Program-made: the position numbers and the translations under genes
Shown here: positions 56,264 through 64,000 of the stretch, in pieces
Numbering within the stretch: the first letter of the stretch is position 1
How the letters are laid out: every line of letters starts with the position of its first letter
Notes under the pieces: generated by a model
What the model saw: the letters and a program-made list of their open reading frames with translations, nothing else
Told to the model about the DNA's origin: nothing
Database searches by the model: none
Assembly (NCBI GenBank): GCA_019637335.1
Contig: JAHBVV010000001.1
Span: forward strand, 565,440-629,439
Origin: Candidatus Hydrogenedentota bacterium
GTDB lineage: Bacteria; Hydrogenedentota; Hydrogenedentia; Hydrogenedentales; JAEUWI01
Direction: 5' to 3'
Length of the DNA stretch: 64,000 nt

Positions 56264-57538
56264 TTATCGCACCATGGGGTCGGTCCCGTTCAGGAATTCT
56301 TCAAGGTTGGTGTAGCCGTCTCCATCGGGGTCGCCGTTGTGATCCGGTGTATCGGGATCCAGCCCGTGGGCCGCTTCCCAGGCATCCGGCATCCCGTCGC
56401 CATCGCGGTCGGCGGGCGGCGCCGCGCCTTCAAGCCGGGGCCACCCGCCCGCGTCCTCCACGCGATCCAGCAGCGCCCCATTACCGGCGCGAACCAGCGC
56501 AATCACGCGCGCATCGGCGGCGTCGCGCGCCGGAAGAATCGCGCCCGCGCCGTCCAGCACCGCGGCGCGCGCCGCATCCGCGCTGGTGGTGGTCACCGGC
56601 GCGGTGTCGAAGGGGATGGCGCGGGGTTTGCCGCCACGGATCGCGCCCACATTGGCGTCGCTGTAGTGCTCGCACGTATCCGTCGCGTTGAAGGGCGTGT
56701 CCGGGTGGTGGTTGCCGACAAAATTCATGCGCACGGGGTCCTCGGCGGAATAGCCCTGGCCGCCCTGATACATCACGTTGTTGCGGAAGTCGAAAAGGAT
56801 GCTGCCCTCGCCGTAGGTCCCCGGCCGGGGTGATCGCGACCGGTGGAAGGCGTAGAGGTTGTGGTGAAAGCTCACGGCGCCGTTGGCGCGGATGAGGGAG
56901 CCGTAGCCGTGCTGGCCCTTGCCGTGGGTGCTCTCGTTGAGGCTCTCGCTGATGATACACCACTGCACCGTCACGTCCGTGATGCCCGCGCCGGAAACCG
57001 AGAGGACTTCGTCGTTCGCCCAGCTCGCGGAGCAATGATCGAGGATGACGTTGCGGCTCGGCGCGGCGATGGACAGGGCGTCCGTGGACCAATCCCTGCC
57101 CTCCTTCGCCAGCGCGCGGCCCACCTCGTCGCCCGGGCGGCAACGCAAATGCCGCACGATAACGTCGTGGGTGCGAATCACCACGCCATGGTTTTTCGTG
57201 GCGACACCGCCGCCCGGCGCGCTCTGGCCCGCAATCGTGACAAACGGCTCCTGCACCGAGAGCGCGGCCTTGAGTTCAATCGTCCCGGACACGCGAAACA
57301 GGATGGTGCGCGGGCCTGGCGTATCCACAGCGGCGCGAAACGATCCCGCGATGGGCGTGTCGCCGGGCGCATAATCCTCCAGCGTCGTCACAAACAACAC
57401 CACGCCCCCGCGCCCGCCCGGCGTAAACGCGCCCGCCCCCTCAGCCCCCGGAAAAGCCGGAAGAGGGCCCGCGGGGACGAGCGCGGGAAAAAGCGCTATG
57501 CACAGCAAAAGAATGATCGATTCAGGTCTTGATTTCAT
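56264..57538 (-). CDS. Exported pectate lyase-like protein (PL1-type beta-helix) with calcium-binding tail
   Basis: 424 residues with a signal peptide (ESIILLLCIALFPALVPAG). The right-handed beta-helix of PL1-like lyases is shown by FPGAEGAGAFTPGGRGG, FVTIAGQSAPGGGVATKN, VIVRHLRCRPGDEVG, NVILDHCSASWANDEVLSVS, VTVQWCIISESLNESTHGKG and HHNLYAFHRSRSPRPG. The helix-stacked Asp/Asn/His residues are in the usual calcium and active-site places. The C-terminus DRDGDGMPDAWEAAHGLDPD and DPDGDGYTNLEEFLNGTD is a TSP3-like calcium-binding tail. It probably cleaves pectin-like polyuronates outside the cytoplasm. Confidence 0.92.
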   Translation of the reverse strand: MKSRPESIILLLCIALFPALVPAGPLPAFPGAEGAGAFTPGGRGGVVLFVTTLEDYAPGDTPIAGSFRAAVDTPGPRTILFRVSGTIELKAALSVQEPFVTIAGQSAPGGGVATKNHGVVIRTHDVIVRHLRCRPGDEVGRALAKEGRDWSTDALSIAAPSRNVILDHCSASWANDEVLSVSGAGITDVTVQWCIISESLNESTHGKGQHGYGSLIRANGAVSFHHNLYAFHRSRSPRPGTYGEGSILFDFRNNVMYQGGQGYSAEDPVRMNFVGNHHPDTPFNATDTCEHYSDANVGAIRGGKPRAIPFDTAPVTTTSADAARAAVLDGAGAILPARDAADARVIALVRAGNGALLDRVEDAGGWPRLEGAAPPADRDGDGMPDAWEAAHGLDPDTPDHNGDPDGDGYTNLEEFLNGTDPMVR

Positions 57539-57604
57539 GGCGCTCCACAGCAATTCGCCTTACTTGATTTGACAGTTCGGGCCGATCGAACGGAATCCAT
57601 AGCA

Positions 57605-59227
57605 TCATTTTCCCGCCAGCTTCGCAATCTGCGCCTCGTCCAGCGCGCGCCCGTAGATCCGCACATCCTTCATACGCCCGTTGAAGTAGTCGTGCTGGCC
57701 GAGACCTATCTTGAGCGGCGCTTCGTTGTCAATGTCGATCGCGGCGCCGGTGCGCTCGTTGGTCTTCTGGCCGTTGAGGTAGAGGGCCAGCGTATCGCCC
57801 TTACGTTGCGCGGCGAGGTGGACCCAGCCGGGCGGCAGTTCGTGGTCGTGACTGATGCAGGCGCCGGTCTCGTAGCGGAGTACGCGGCCGGACGGCAGCA
57901 CGCCGCAGTACAGTTTCCCGTCATGCACCGCCATGCTCCAGGCGCGGCGGTACTGGACGTCCGGCGTGGTATCGAGGCGCCCCGTGTCGGTCCAGGTCTG
58001 TCCGCCGTCATAGCGGTAGACGTGCGCGAGCGGGAGCGTGCCGGCGTAGAGCTTGCCGTTGTACACCGCCATCCCCATGCTCTCCTTCTCCTCGCCGAGC
58101 GGGCCGCGGTCGTCCCAGTCGCCGGGGGCGCGGAGCACGAACACATTGCCGATGGGCCAGGTGCCGACGAAGAGCTCGCCCTGGTGCTGCATGAAGGAGT
58201 AGGTCTGGGTCGTGTCGCGCGGCGTGCCGCAGTCGGTCCAGCCGGGGTTGTCGAAGCGGTAGACGCCGGAATAGCCCAGGTCGAAGCCGGTGCCGTAGAG
58301 GTGGCCGTTGTGCACGCCGAGCGCCTCGACGCGGCCGCCGGGGTTCCCGAGATCGGTCCACTGCGTGCCGCCCTCATAGCGGAAGAGGCCGGCGGGAGCA
58401 TACAACGACGACGCATAAAGGTGGCCGTTGAACGACGCCAGCCCGTAGATGGCCTCGATGTCGCCGAGCTTCCCGCAATCTTCCCATTCCATCCCGCCCT
58501 TGTAGCGGTAGACGCGACCGCCGGGAAGCTCGTTGCCCGCGTCGCCCAGCGCGGAGCCGCCGGATCGGTAGTGCGACGCGGCGGCGTACAATTCGCCGTT
58601 GTGGACCGCCAGCGCGGACACGGCGTTGCTCGGATAGGGCACGCCGCAGTCTTCCCACGCCCCGTCCCCTTTGTAGCGGTAGACATGCCCCGCCTCGTCC
58701 TTCGCAAACTCAAACGTGCCCGCGTACAGATCGCCCTCGAACACGCAGAGCGCCATCGGATACACGGCGTTGCCGGGGCGCCCGCAATCCTCCCAGCCCC
58801 GCGGCGCCGCGCCATCGTCGATCCCGAAGAACACATTGCGGTAATTCGATTGCGCGCACACGACGCCGTGGTAGTTCATGATGCCCAGGTTCAGGCCCCT
58901 GCGCGCGGCGGGGTCGAACTTGGTGACGAGATCGCCCAGGGTGTCGTCCAGAACGGCCTCGGTGTGCAGCCACAGGCTGATCGTGAAGTCGGACGCCCCC
59001 GGATTCAGGGCGTCGCTGTGGGGAACTTCCAGATACGATGCGCGCCCGTCGAATAGTGCCCCGTTGTCGCCCTCGAAAATGACCCCGTGCGCCGTGGCGT
59101 GGAGCCCCTGGCCGGCGGCGTCCCGCGCATCCACGGCGAGGGGCCAGTGCGCCACGAGACCGTCATCCGCCGGAGTTCCGCTGGCAATCAAGAGGAAAAA
59201 CAACGAGGCAAGATACTTCGAGGGCAT
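57605..59227 (-). CDS. Exported LamG (concanavalin-like) protein with a beta-propeller inserted in the lectin domain
   Basis: 540 residues with a signal peptide (MPSKYLASLFFLLIASGTPA) and GGAGATT before the ATG at 59227. The first half of a LamG/pentraxin-like sandwich (LVAHWPLAVDARDAAGQGLH; FDGRASYLEVPHSDALNPGA; DFTISLWLHTEAVLDDTLGD) breaks off near residue 125. About seven repeats of the kind WEDCGRPGNAVYPMALCVFE, GDLYAGTFEFAKDEAGHVYR and YKG follow. The lectin then resumes near 465 (PPGWVHLAAQRKGDTLALYL; MKDVRIYGRALDEAQIAKLA). Carbohydrate binding is likely. Confidence 0.88.
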   Translation of the reverse strand: MPSKYLASLFFLLIASGTPADDGLVAHWPLAVDARDAAGQGLHATAHGVIFEGDNGALFDGRASYLEVPHSDALNPGASDFTISLWLHTEAVLDDTLGDLVTKFDPAARRGLNLGIMNYHGVVCAQSNYRNVFFGIDDGAAPRGWEDCGRPGNAVYPMALCVFEGDLYAGTFEFAKDEAGHVYRYKGDGAWEDCGVPYPSNAVSALAVHNGELYAAASHYRSGGSALGDAGNELPGGRVYRYKGGMEWEDCGKLGDIEAIYGLASFNGHLYASSLYAPAGLFRYEGGTQWTDLGNPGGRVEALGVHNGHLYGTGFDLGYSGVYRFDNPGWTDCGTPRDTTQTYSFMQHQGELFVGTWPIGNVFVLRAPGDWDDRGPLGEEKESMGMAVYNGKLYAGTLPLAHVYRYDGGQTWTDTGRLDTTPDVQYRRAWSMAVHDGKLYCGVLPSGRVLRYETGACISHDHELPPGWVHLAAQRKGDTLALYLNGQKTNERTGAAIDIDNEAPLKIGLGQHDYFNGRMKDVRIYGRALDEAQIAKLAGK

Positions 59228-59290
59228 AAGGCGTAATCTCCGGTGGTTTGCCCGTATTGAAACACAGCGCGGCGCGGGATACAAGCGCGT

Positions 59291-60706
59291 CTAATCCGCG
59301 CGCCGGCGAAAGCGCGCGACTACCAGCCCGAAGCTCCCGCCGATGAAGAGGGCGAGCCCCGCGATCTGCGCGGGGCCGCCGGGGCGGCGCTCCACCGCGA
59401 CGGCGATGCCGTTGGGCGCGAAGGGATTCTCCTCGGCCAACCCGAGCACCCAGCCATCCACGCGGGCGCGGACGCCGGGTTCCAGGGTAACGTTGGCGTA
59501 CTCGGACCCGTCGGGCAGGATCGCCGCGATGCGGTAACGCGCATCGGGTGGGGGTTGCTCGCGCTGGTACTGAACGCGGACCCCGCCGATCGTCTCCAGC
59601 AGGCCCTCGTGCAGCGCGATGTCTCGCTCCCCGAAACGAGCGTAGGCCGCGCTGACGGCGTCGCCCGCCACGGCCACAGCGGCGGGCATGGCCTGCGCCA
59701 CCTGGACCGGCAGGCCATCCGGCGGGAGTTCCCAGGTTTCGCCGGTCGCCAAATCGCGATCCATGGCGGGTTGATCCCCCACGATCAACCTGCCGTGGAC
59801 GCGATCCTCGCGCGCCGTGTGAATCAGCAGGACCCGCCCGACCGCTGCGGGGTCGTCAAGCAGCATTTCATCGGCGTCGCCGCGATCATTGGCGCGTACC
59901 GCGACCTCCTCGACGTTTTCCGCGCCGTCCGTCACACGCAGGAGGATGTGGCCCGCGTCGCGGCGATCGGCGCGCAGGGTTACGGTGCGCCCGTCGCGCA
60001 GGCGCAGGCCGGTTCCCGGGATGAAACTCTCCAGCCACTGCACCGCCGGGCCGTCGCGAACGCCCCAGCGCGCGGCGTCAATCTCGTCCAGCGCATCGGG
60101 CCGCGCGCCGCCGGCCTCGCCCCACGTGAAATGCACGGCGAGATCGTCGCGCACGGCGCGCCAGCCGCCCGCTTCGAGGAGCAGGACATCCCCCCCGCCC
60201 GGGGAGTCCGCGCCGATTCGGACCGCCACATGCGGCGCGCCGCCCGGACGCCGGATCAGGCCCTGCCACGGCCCGATAAACGCGATCTTCAGGACGTCGC
60301 CATCGAGGCCAATGGTGGCGCCGGGCGCGATCGGTTCCGTGCGCGCGCCGTCGGGGGTCTCGATGCGGATCAGGTGATTCGGCGCCTTCTCTTCGATGAT
60401 CTCGGCGCTCTCCAGCCGCAGGGCAAAGGGCAGCACGAGGCCGTCGTACTGTTGGTCCTGCCGCAACACCCGCGCGACGCGGGGATTGTCGAACATCAAC
60501 AGCTCGGGCGGCACATTGCGCTGGGCGAGGCCCAGGGTGAGCCCGCCCGCGGCGGGGCGGAAGGCCAACTGCTCGGCGCCCCCGCGTTGCAGCACCACAA
60601 CGCCGGAAAAGGCCTGGAGCGCGTAATAGAGGGTTCCGGCGACAAGAAACAGCGCGCCGAGGTAGAGGCAGGAGAGATACAGTCGCTTGTTGGGACACGA
60701 AGCCAT
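59291..60706 (-). CDS. Membrane protein of unknown function with a large beta-rich periplasmic part
   Basis: 471 residues from the ATG at 60706. An N-terminal helix (LYLSCLYLGALFLVAGTLYYAL) and a C-terminal helix (QIAGLALFIGGSFGLVVARFRRR) flank about 400 beta-rich residues (LTLGLAQRNVPPELLMFDNP; VLPFALRLESAEIIEEKAPN; RYRIAAILPDGSEYANVTLE). The two-helix layout and closing RRPGGPAQIAGLALFIGG recall parts of ResB-type cytochrome c assembly proteins, but no ResB heme-ligand pattern can be confirmed. Unknown. Confidence 0.75.
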   Translation of the reverse strand: MASCPNKRLYLSCLYLGALFLVAGTLYYALQAFSGVVVLQRGGAEQLAFRPAAGGLTLGLAQRNVPPELLMFDNPRVARVLRQDQQYDGLVLPFALRLESAEIIEEKAPNHLIRIETPDGARTEPIAPGATIGLDGDVLKIAFIGPWQGLIRRPGGAPHVAVRIGADSPGGGDVLLLEAGGWRAVRDDLAVHFTWGEAGGARPDALDEIDAARWGVRDGPAVQWLESFIPGTGLRLRDGRTVTLRADRRDAGHILLRVTDGAENVEEVAVRANDRGDADEMLLDDPAAVGRVLLIHTAREDRVHGRLIVGDQPAMDRDLATGETWELPPDGLPVQVAQAMPAAVAVAGDAVSAAYARFGERDIALHEGLLETIGGVRVQYQREQPPPDARYRIAAILPDGSEYANVTLEPGVRARVDGWVLGLAEENPFAPNGIAVAVERRPGGPAQIAGLALFIGGSFGLVVARFRRRAD

Positions 60707-60779
60707 GCCACGAGTATGGCAGGCCGGCGCCCGAAGCGGCAATGCGCGGCAGGGCAATCGCATCTCAGTATGGTCGCAA

Positions 60780-61065
60780 GCCTGAGTCGATTTGGAGCCG
60801 GTGTGTATGGAGCGCCGGCGGCTCGCCGGCAAGGCGCCGAAGGCGCCAGAACACGATGCCGGAATCCTCCGACGTCTCGCGGCATCTGATGTAACGGTGG
60901 CATTTCCAGAACGCTGTCTTGCGCCGGCGGCGCAATCTGCCGGCGGGCCGCCGGCGCTCCATAGTTGCACGTACCTTTATTCAGCAAGTCGCTTTGGTTT
61001 GGCCACCGTGCTTGGTTCGGCTAAAGTGCTACCCTTGCGGGTGTATCGTATGGCGCCCGGCTCGA
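60780..61065. repeat. Imperfect long palindrome of the GGAGCGCCGGC type
   Basis: TATGGAGCGCCGGCGGCTCG at about 60804 is answered by GGCCGCCGGCGCTCCATAG at about 60946-60964. A further piece, TATCGTATGGCGCCCGGCTC, recurs near 27717 in the form TCGTATGGCGCTCGGCTCG. This is a dispersed intergenic repeat; 60707-61129 holds no gene. Confidence 0.6.
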
Positions 61066-61129
61066 ACTGGAAGTCTGGATGCGATTGCCCCGCAAACCGC
61101 GGCGCGGCCGCTTCTCCCGGCCATCCGGA

Positions 61130-61768
61130 TCAGAAGATGAAGGGGCTCGCCAGGTGGGTCTCGGGGACCTCACGATAGCGGGCGCCCGCCAGGAACAGGT
61201 CGACCAGGGCGGTGGCGAGCTCCGGGGAAAGGCGCGTTTCGGTCCGGTGGAACTTGGCCATCATGTGCATGTCCATCAGGCCGAGGAACACGAGCGTCAG
61301 GGACTGGCTGTCGCCGCCCGAAAGTTCCTGGTTCGCCAGGCCGTCTTTGATGACGTGTTCGACGGCCTTGAAGCGCTGCCGGATGAGCTTGTTGCGATCG
61401 AGAGGCGGCCCCTGGTGCGGCGGGGCGAAGAGCGCCTGCAGGATAAGGCGCACGAGCTGGGTGTTCTCCTCGGCGAGGGCGAAGGCCGCGGAGATGATCG
61501 CCTTCAGGCGCTCGACACAGGTCCCCTGCCGCTGGCTGGCTTCCTCGATGCGGGAAATGAGCTGGCTGAACATGGTCTCGAAAACGCGCCGGAATAGATC
61601 TTCCTTGTTTTCAAAGTAATAGTACAATACGGGCCGCGTAACGCCCGCGCCTTCGATGATCTCGCGGATCTTCGTGGCCTCGTAACCTTTTTCGCTGAAC
61701 AGCGTCAGGGCGCTGTTGAGCAGCCGGACCTCGGCTTCGTTGGGCTGCTGCGCTGCTGGTACGGCCAT
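61130..61768 (-). CDS. TetR/AcrR family transcriptional regulator
   Basis: 212 residues from the ATG at 61768, five bases after GGGAGG. The N-terminal DNA-binding domain is ALTLFSEKGYEATKIREIIE and GAGVTRPVLYYYFENKEDLF, a standard TetR helix-turn-helix. The ligand-binding part has a TetR_C-like helical bundle ending DLFLAGARYREVPETHL. It is single, with no efflux pump beside it; it could act on distant genes. GAACGAACGGTAGGTAG just upstream resembles TetR operator halves but is not a clear palindrome. Confidence 0.9.
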   Translation of the reverse strand: MAVPAAQQPNEAEVRLLNSALTLFSEKGYEATKIREIIEGAGVTRPVLYYYFENKEDLFRRVFETMFSQLISRIEEASQRQGTCVERLKAIISAAFALAEENTQLVRLILQALFAPPHQGPPLDRNKLIRQRFKAVEHVIKDGLANQELSGGDSQSLTLVFLGLMDMHMMAKFHRTETRLSPELATALVDLFLAGARYREVPETHLASPFIF

Positions 61769-61865
61769 ATTCACCTCCCGAATCTACCTACCGTTCGTTC
61801 CGCCAGACGCCAGTCTACTGCGATTCCGCGCCGTTTGCAAGCCCCCGACCCGCGTCCGCCACGGT

Positions 61866-62459
61866 TCAGGGGTAGAGGCGTTCCCGGCGCCAGCCGCCGT
61901 CCTCGCGCAGATAGCGCAGGCGATCGTGAAGCCGGTAGGGCTGCTTCAGCCAGAACTCGATGGCGCTGGGCACAACGCGGAATCCGGACCAGAAATCAGG
62001 CCGGGGCACTTTTCCGATGGCGTATTTCGCGCCGTACTTCGCGATCCGGCGCTCGAATTCGAAGCGCTCGGTGTAAACGGTCGACTGTTTCGAGGCCCAC
62101 GCGCCAATCTGGCTTTGCTTGGGGCGATCGGCGAAGTAGGCGTCGGCGAGGGCGTCGGAAACCGGCTCGACATGCCCGCGGATACGGATTTGCTTGTCGA
62201 GGGGCATCCAGTAAAAGCACAGGGCGGCGTAGGGGTTGTGGGATAGCTCCACGGCCTTGGCGCTGGTCAGGTTGGTGAAGAAGACGAAGCCGCCGTCCTC
62301 AATGCCCTTGTAGAGCACCACGCGGGAGTCGGGGATGTTCTCCTGGTCGACCGTGGAGAGCACCATGGCGGTCGGCTCGCTCAGGGCGTCGCACTGCATG
62401 GCCTCGTCGAGCCAGGCGTGGAAGATCGTAAACGGATCGGGTTCGTTGGGAATTGCCAT
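61866..62459 (-). CDS. pdxH: Pyridoxamine 5'-phosphate oxidase
   Basis: 197 residues from the ATG at 62459. The FMN enzyme oxidises pyridoxine or pyridoxamine 5'-phosphate to PLP, the last step of vitamin B6 synthesis and salvage. AMVLSTVDQENIPDSRVVLY, GFVFFTNLTSAKAVELSHNP and FYWMPLDKQIRIRGHVEPVS form the split barrel with FMN contacts. The PdxH-specific C-terminus is FWSGFRVVPSAIEFWLKQPY, RLHDRL and RRERLYP. The full set of conserved Arg and His residues is present. Confidence 0.95.
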   Translation of the reverse strand: MAIPNEPDPFTIFHAWLDEAMQCDALSEPTAMVLSTVDQENIPDSRVVLYKGIEDGGFVFFTNLTSAKAVELSHNPYAALCFYWMPLDKQIRIRGHVEPVSDALADAYFADRPKQSQIGAWASKQSTVYTERFEFERRIAKYGAKYAIGKVPRPDFWSGFRVVPSAIEFWLKQPYRLHDRLRYLREDGGWRRERLYP

Positions 62460-62549
62460 AGCCACCTGCGGGGGAAAGGGCCTTTGCGGCGCGCGTTGAT
62501 GCGGCGCGGAGCCCGGGTTACAGAGGAATCGGAAATCGGGAAGGCGCGG

Positions 62550-63362
62550 TTAGACGAACTGCTTCATGTACTCGAGGCTCTTGCGGGCGATGGTCTCCGG
62601 CCCCGGCTCGAAGTTGAACACTTCGACCGACACGTAGTGCTGGAAATCGATGTCCTTCAGGGCCGCGAAGATCGGCGCGAAGTCGATCTCGCCAAAGCCG
62701 GGGCCGTGGAGGTTCTCGTCGTTGGCGTGGTAATGCCGGAGCTTGTCTTTGTAACGGCGGATGACCGTGGCGCGATCGTCCTTCTCGAAGGCCATGGCCT
62801 TCGTATCGAGAATCAGTTGGAAGTTCGGGTGATTGACGGCGTCGATCAGCGTAACCGTCTCGGCCGCGCTCTGGAGGAAATTGGTTTCCAGATGCGTAAG
62901 CGGCTCCAGGCAGATCGTGACGCCGCGCTCCTCGCAAACGGGCATGGCGGCCTCGAACGTGCCGAGGGCGTAGCCGAAGGCCTCGTCGTAGGAGACGCCT
63001 TCCTCGACGTTGCGCTGCTTGGGCGATCCAAAAATGATGACCTCGCCGCCGATGTCGCCGCAGAAGTTGACCAGGGCCTTGAGGTAATCGGCGGTGAACG
63101 CGCGCACGGCGGGGTCGGGATGGGTCAGGTGTACGCCTTCGGGGCCGACGAAGACCCAGTGGATGCCGAGAATATCGAGTTCGGCCTCGGCGGCGCGCTT
63201 GACGATTTCGGCGCGGGTCGCGCTGGAAATTTCGGTCACATAGGGCGCAAAGGTGAAGGGCGCGACCTCAAGCCCGTCGTAGCCGGCTTCCTTAACGAAA
63301 TTAACCGTGCGGGCAATGTCGTTCCAATCCTTGAAGATCTCGCTGCAAATTCCAAATTTCAC
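62550..63362 (-). CDS. Sugar phosphate isomerase/epimerase (xylose isomerase-like TIM barrel)
   Basis: 270 residues from a GTG at 63362, after GGAAAG; the longer open frame upstream overlaps the GGDEF gene and was rejected. KFGICSEIFKDWNDIARTVN, AGYDGLEVAPFTFAPYVTEI, GVTICLEPLTHLETNFLQSA, ILDTKAMA and YHANDENLHGPGFGEIDF place the metal ligands Glu, Asp, His and Glu of the AP-endonuclease-2/xylose isomerase superfamily. VSVEVFNFEPGPETIARKSL ends the barrel. Related to 3-dehydroshikimate or tagatose epimerase-like enzymes; cytoplasmic, unlike the exported relative at 1-635. Confidence 0.92.
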   Translation of the reverse strand: MKFGICSEIFKDWNDIARTVNFVKEAGYDGLEVAPFTFAPYVTEISSATRAEIVKRAAEAELDILGIHWVFVGPEGVHLTHPDPAVRAFTADYLKALVNFCGDIGGEVIIFGSPKQRNVEEGVSYDEAFGYALGTFEAAMPVCEERGVTICLEPLTHLETNFLQSAAETVTLIDAVNHPNFQLILDTKAMAFEKDDRATVIRRYKDKLRHYHANDENLHGPGFGEIDFAPIFAALKDIDFQHYVSVEVFNFEPGPETIARKSLEYMKQFV

Positions 63363-63378
63363 TATGAAGGCTTTCCGG

Positions 63379-64000
63379 TTATTCGGCGGCCGCGGCTTCG
63401 CTTTCGACCGTCTCTTCCGGCCGGTACACGAAGACCCGGTTACCGCCGGATCGTTTGGCGTCATACATCATGGCGTCCGCGAAGCGAATGAAGGAGCGGA
63501 GCGTGCTGCCCTGCTTGTACTCCATCAGGCCGATACTGAGGGTCAGGCGGTCGAAGCGCTTGGACTCGAACGACTGCCTGATACGCTCGGCGATCACATA
63601 GCCCTGCCGCTCGTCCGCTTCGGGGAGGATAACGGTGAACTCGTCGCCCCCGTAACGGAAGCCGATATCAACGTGCTCACGGGTGCATTCGAGCACCACT
63701 TCGCCCGCCGTCCGCAGGACCTTGTCGCCTTCGAGGTGCCCGTGGCAGTCATTATACGGCTTGAACTTGTCAATATCGAAGAGGAGCAGCGACAGCGGAT
63801 GGCCCTGGCGCGTGGCGCGCTCGATTTCCGCGTCGAGCCGGTCGTAGAAGTAGCGCTGGTTATAGAGGCAGGTGAGGCTGTCCTTGATGGACATCTCCTT
63901 GAGCTCGTTCTCCAGCCGCTTTTGCTGGGTGATGTCCTTGCAGATCGCCAGGGTGGACAGGGAGTCCCGGTCTGGGCTGTGTACCTGGGACAGGGACATG
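63379..64000 (-). CDS. GGDEF diguanylate cyclase (5' end outside the window)
   Basis: About 207 C-terminal residues are visible. A PAS/PAC tail (LAICKDITQQKRLENELKEM) leads into the GGDEF domain: SIKDSLTCLYNQRYFYDRLD, LSLLLFDIDKFKPYNDCHGH and the active-site RYGGDEF. All catalytic residues for c-di-GMP synthesis are intact. The product-inhibition I-site RxxD, usually just before the active site, reads EHVD, so feedback inhibition may be lost. The reading frame continues past the window end, where the sensor part must lie. It ends 17 bases before the TIM-barrel gene, so they may share a transcript. Confidence 0.9.
   Translation of the reverse strand, partial: MSLSQVHSPDRDSLSTLAICKDITQQKRLENELKEMSIKDSLTCLYNQRYFYDRLDAEIERATRQGHPLSLLLFDIDKFKPYNDCHGHLEGDKVLRTAGEVVLECTREHVDIGFRYGGDEFTVILPEADERQGYVIAERIRQSFESKRFDRLTLSIGLMEYKQGSTLRSFIRFADAMMYDAKRSGGNRVFVYRPEETVESEAAAAE

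Noticed and set aside
61775-61802. TetR operator upstream of the regulator at 61130-61768
   Set aside because: The ACCTACCGTTCGTTCC stretch is suggestive but has no clean inverted symmetry.

Overview
The window is GC-rich, densely coded bacterial DNA. Its gene content points to an uncultured, saccharolytic member of Candidatus Hydrogenedentota or a relative in the Planctomycetota/Lentisphaerota. The reasons are Tat-exported Gfo/Idh/MocA and TIM-barrel proteins, a DUF1549/DUF1553 protein with a planctomycete-type cytochrome motif, an iduronate-sulfatase-like enzyme, BNR/LamG/pectate-lyase-like exported proteins, a dockerin/TSP3 giant protein, an N-terminal signalling domain joined to a pseudopilin-like part, and a membrane-tethered ECF sigma factor. 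The phylum is an inference. TAG, TGA and TAA all end normal genes, so the code is standard.

Layout. 0-2.2 kb: divergent sugar isomerase (cut by the window edge) and Gfo/Idh oxidoreductase. 2.5-6.5 kb: an AAA-ATPase/subtilase pair that matches the IetAS anti-phage system, followed by a decayed reading frame. 6.8-15 kb: housekeeping genes (transketolase, asd, trxA, tRNA-Ser, GT9 glycosyltransferase) plus exported proteins. 15-19 kb: a block of MITE-like elements, then a coupled P-loop ATPase/TPR pair in which the ATPase is split by a -1 frameshift at a perfect slippery heptamer. 19-28 kb: large DUF1549/1553 protein, a membrane protein, an HTH/PIN toxin-antitoxin pair and exported or membrane proteins. 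27.7-28.4 kb: one MITE nested inside another, each with its own 8-bp target duplication. 28.5-38.7 kb: a 1.8-kilo-residue modular surface protein, a GH-like protein, a lipoprotein and a sulfatase. 38.8-46 kb: a graveyard and stress region with a Fic remnant, a hicAB pair whose toxin gene has an in-frame amber codon, a 1364-residue ECF sigma fusion, an intact Fic gene with a two-palindrome operator, an HsdM tail and an aquaporin tail. 47-64 kb: a large putative glycoside hydrolase, a PadR/pseudopilin operon with a readable promoter and operator, a TPR membrane protein, PhyH, SlyD, pectate lyase, LamG/propeller protein, TetR, pdxH, a TIM-barrel isomerase and a GGDEF protein cut by the window end.

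Together the genes describe a cell that exports many enzymes and binding proteins for complex, probably sulfated and pectin-like, polysaccharides. It carries a patchwork of defence and toxin modules (IetAS, ATPase/TPR, HTH/PIN, HicAB, Fic, a type I R-M relic) in regions that are also rich in small non-autonomous elements. The most unusual items are the nested MITEs, the slippery-site ATPase and the sigma factor fused to a long extracytoplasmic repeat region.
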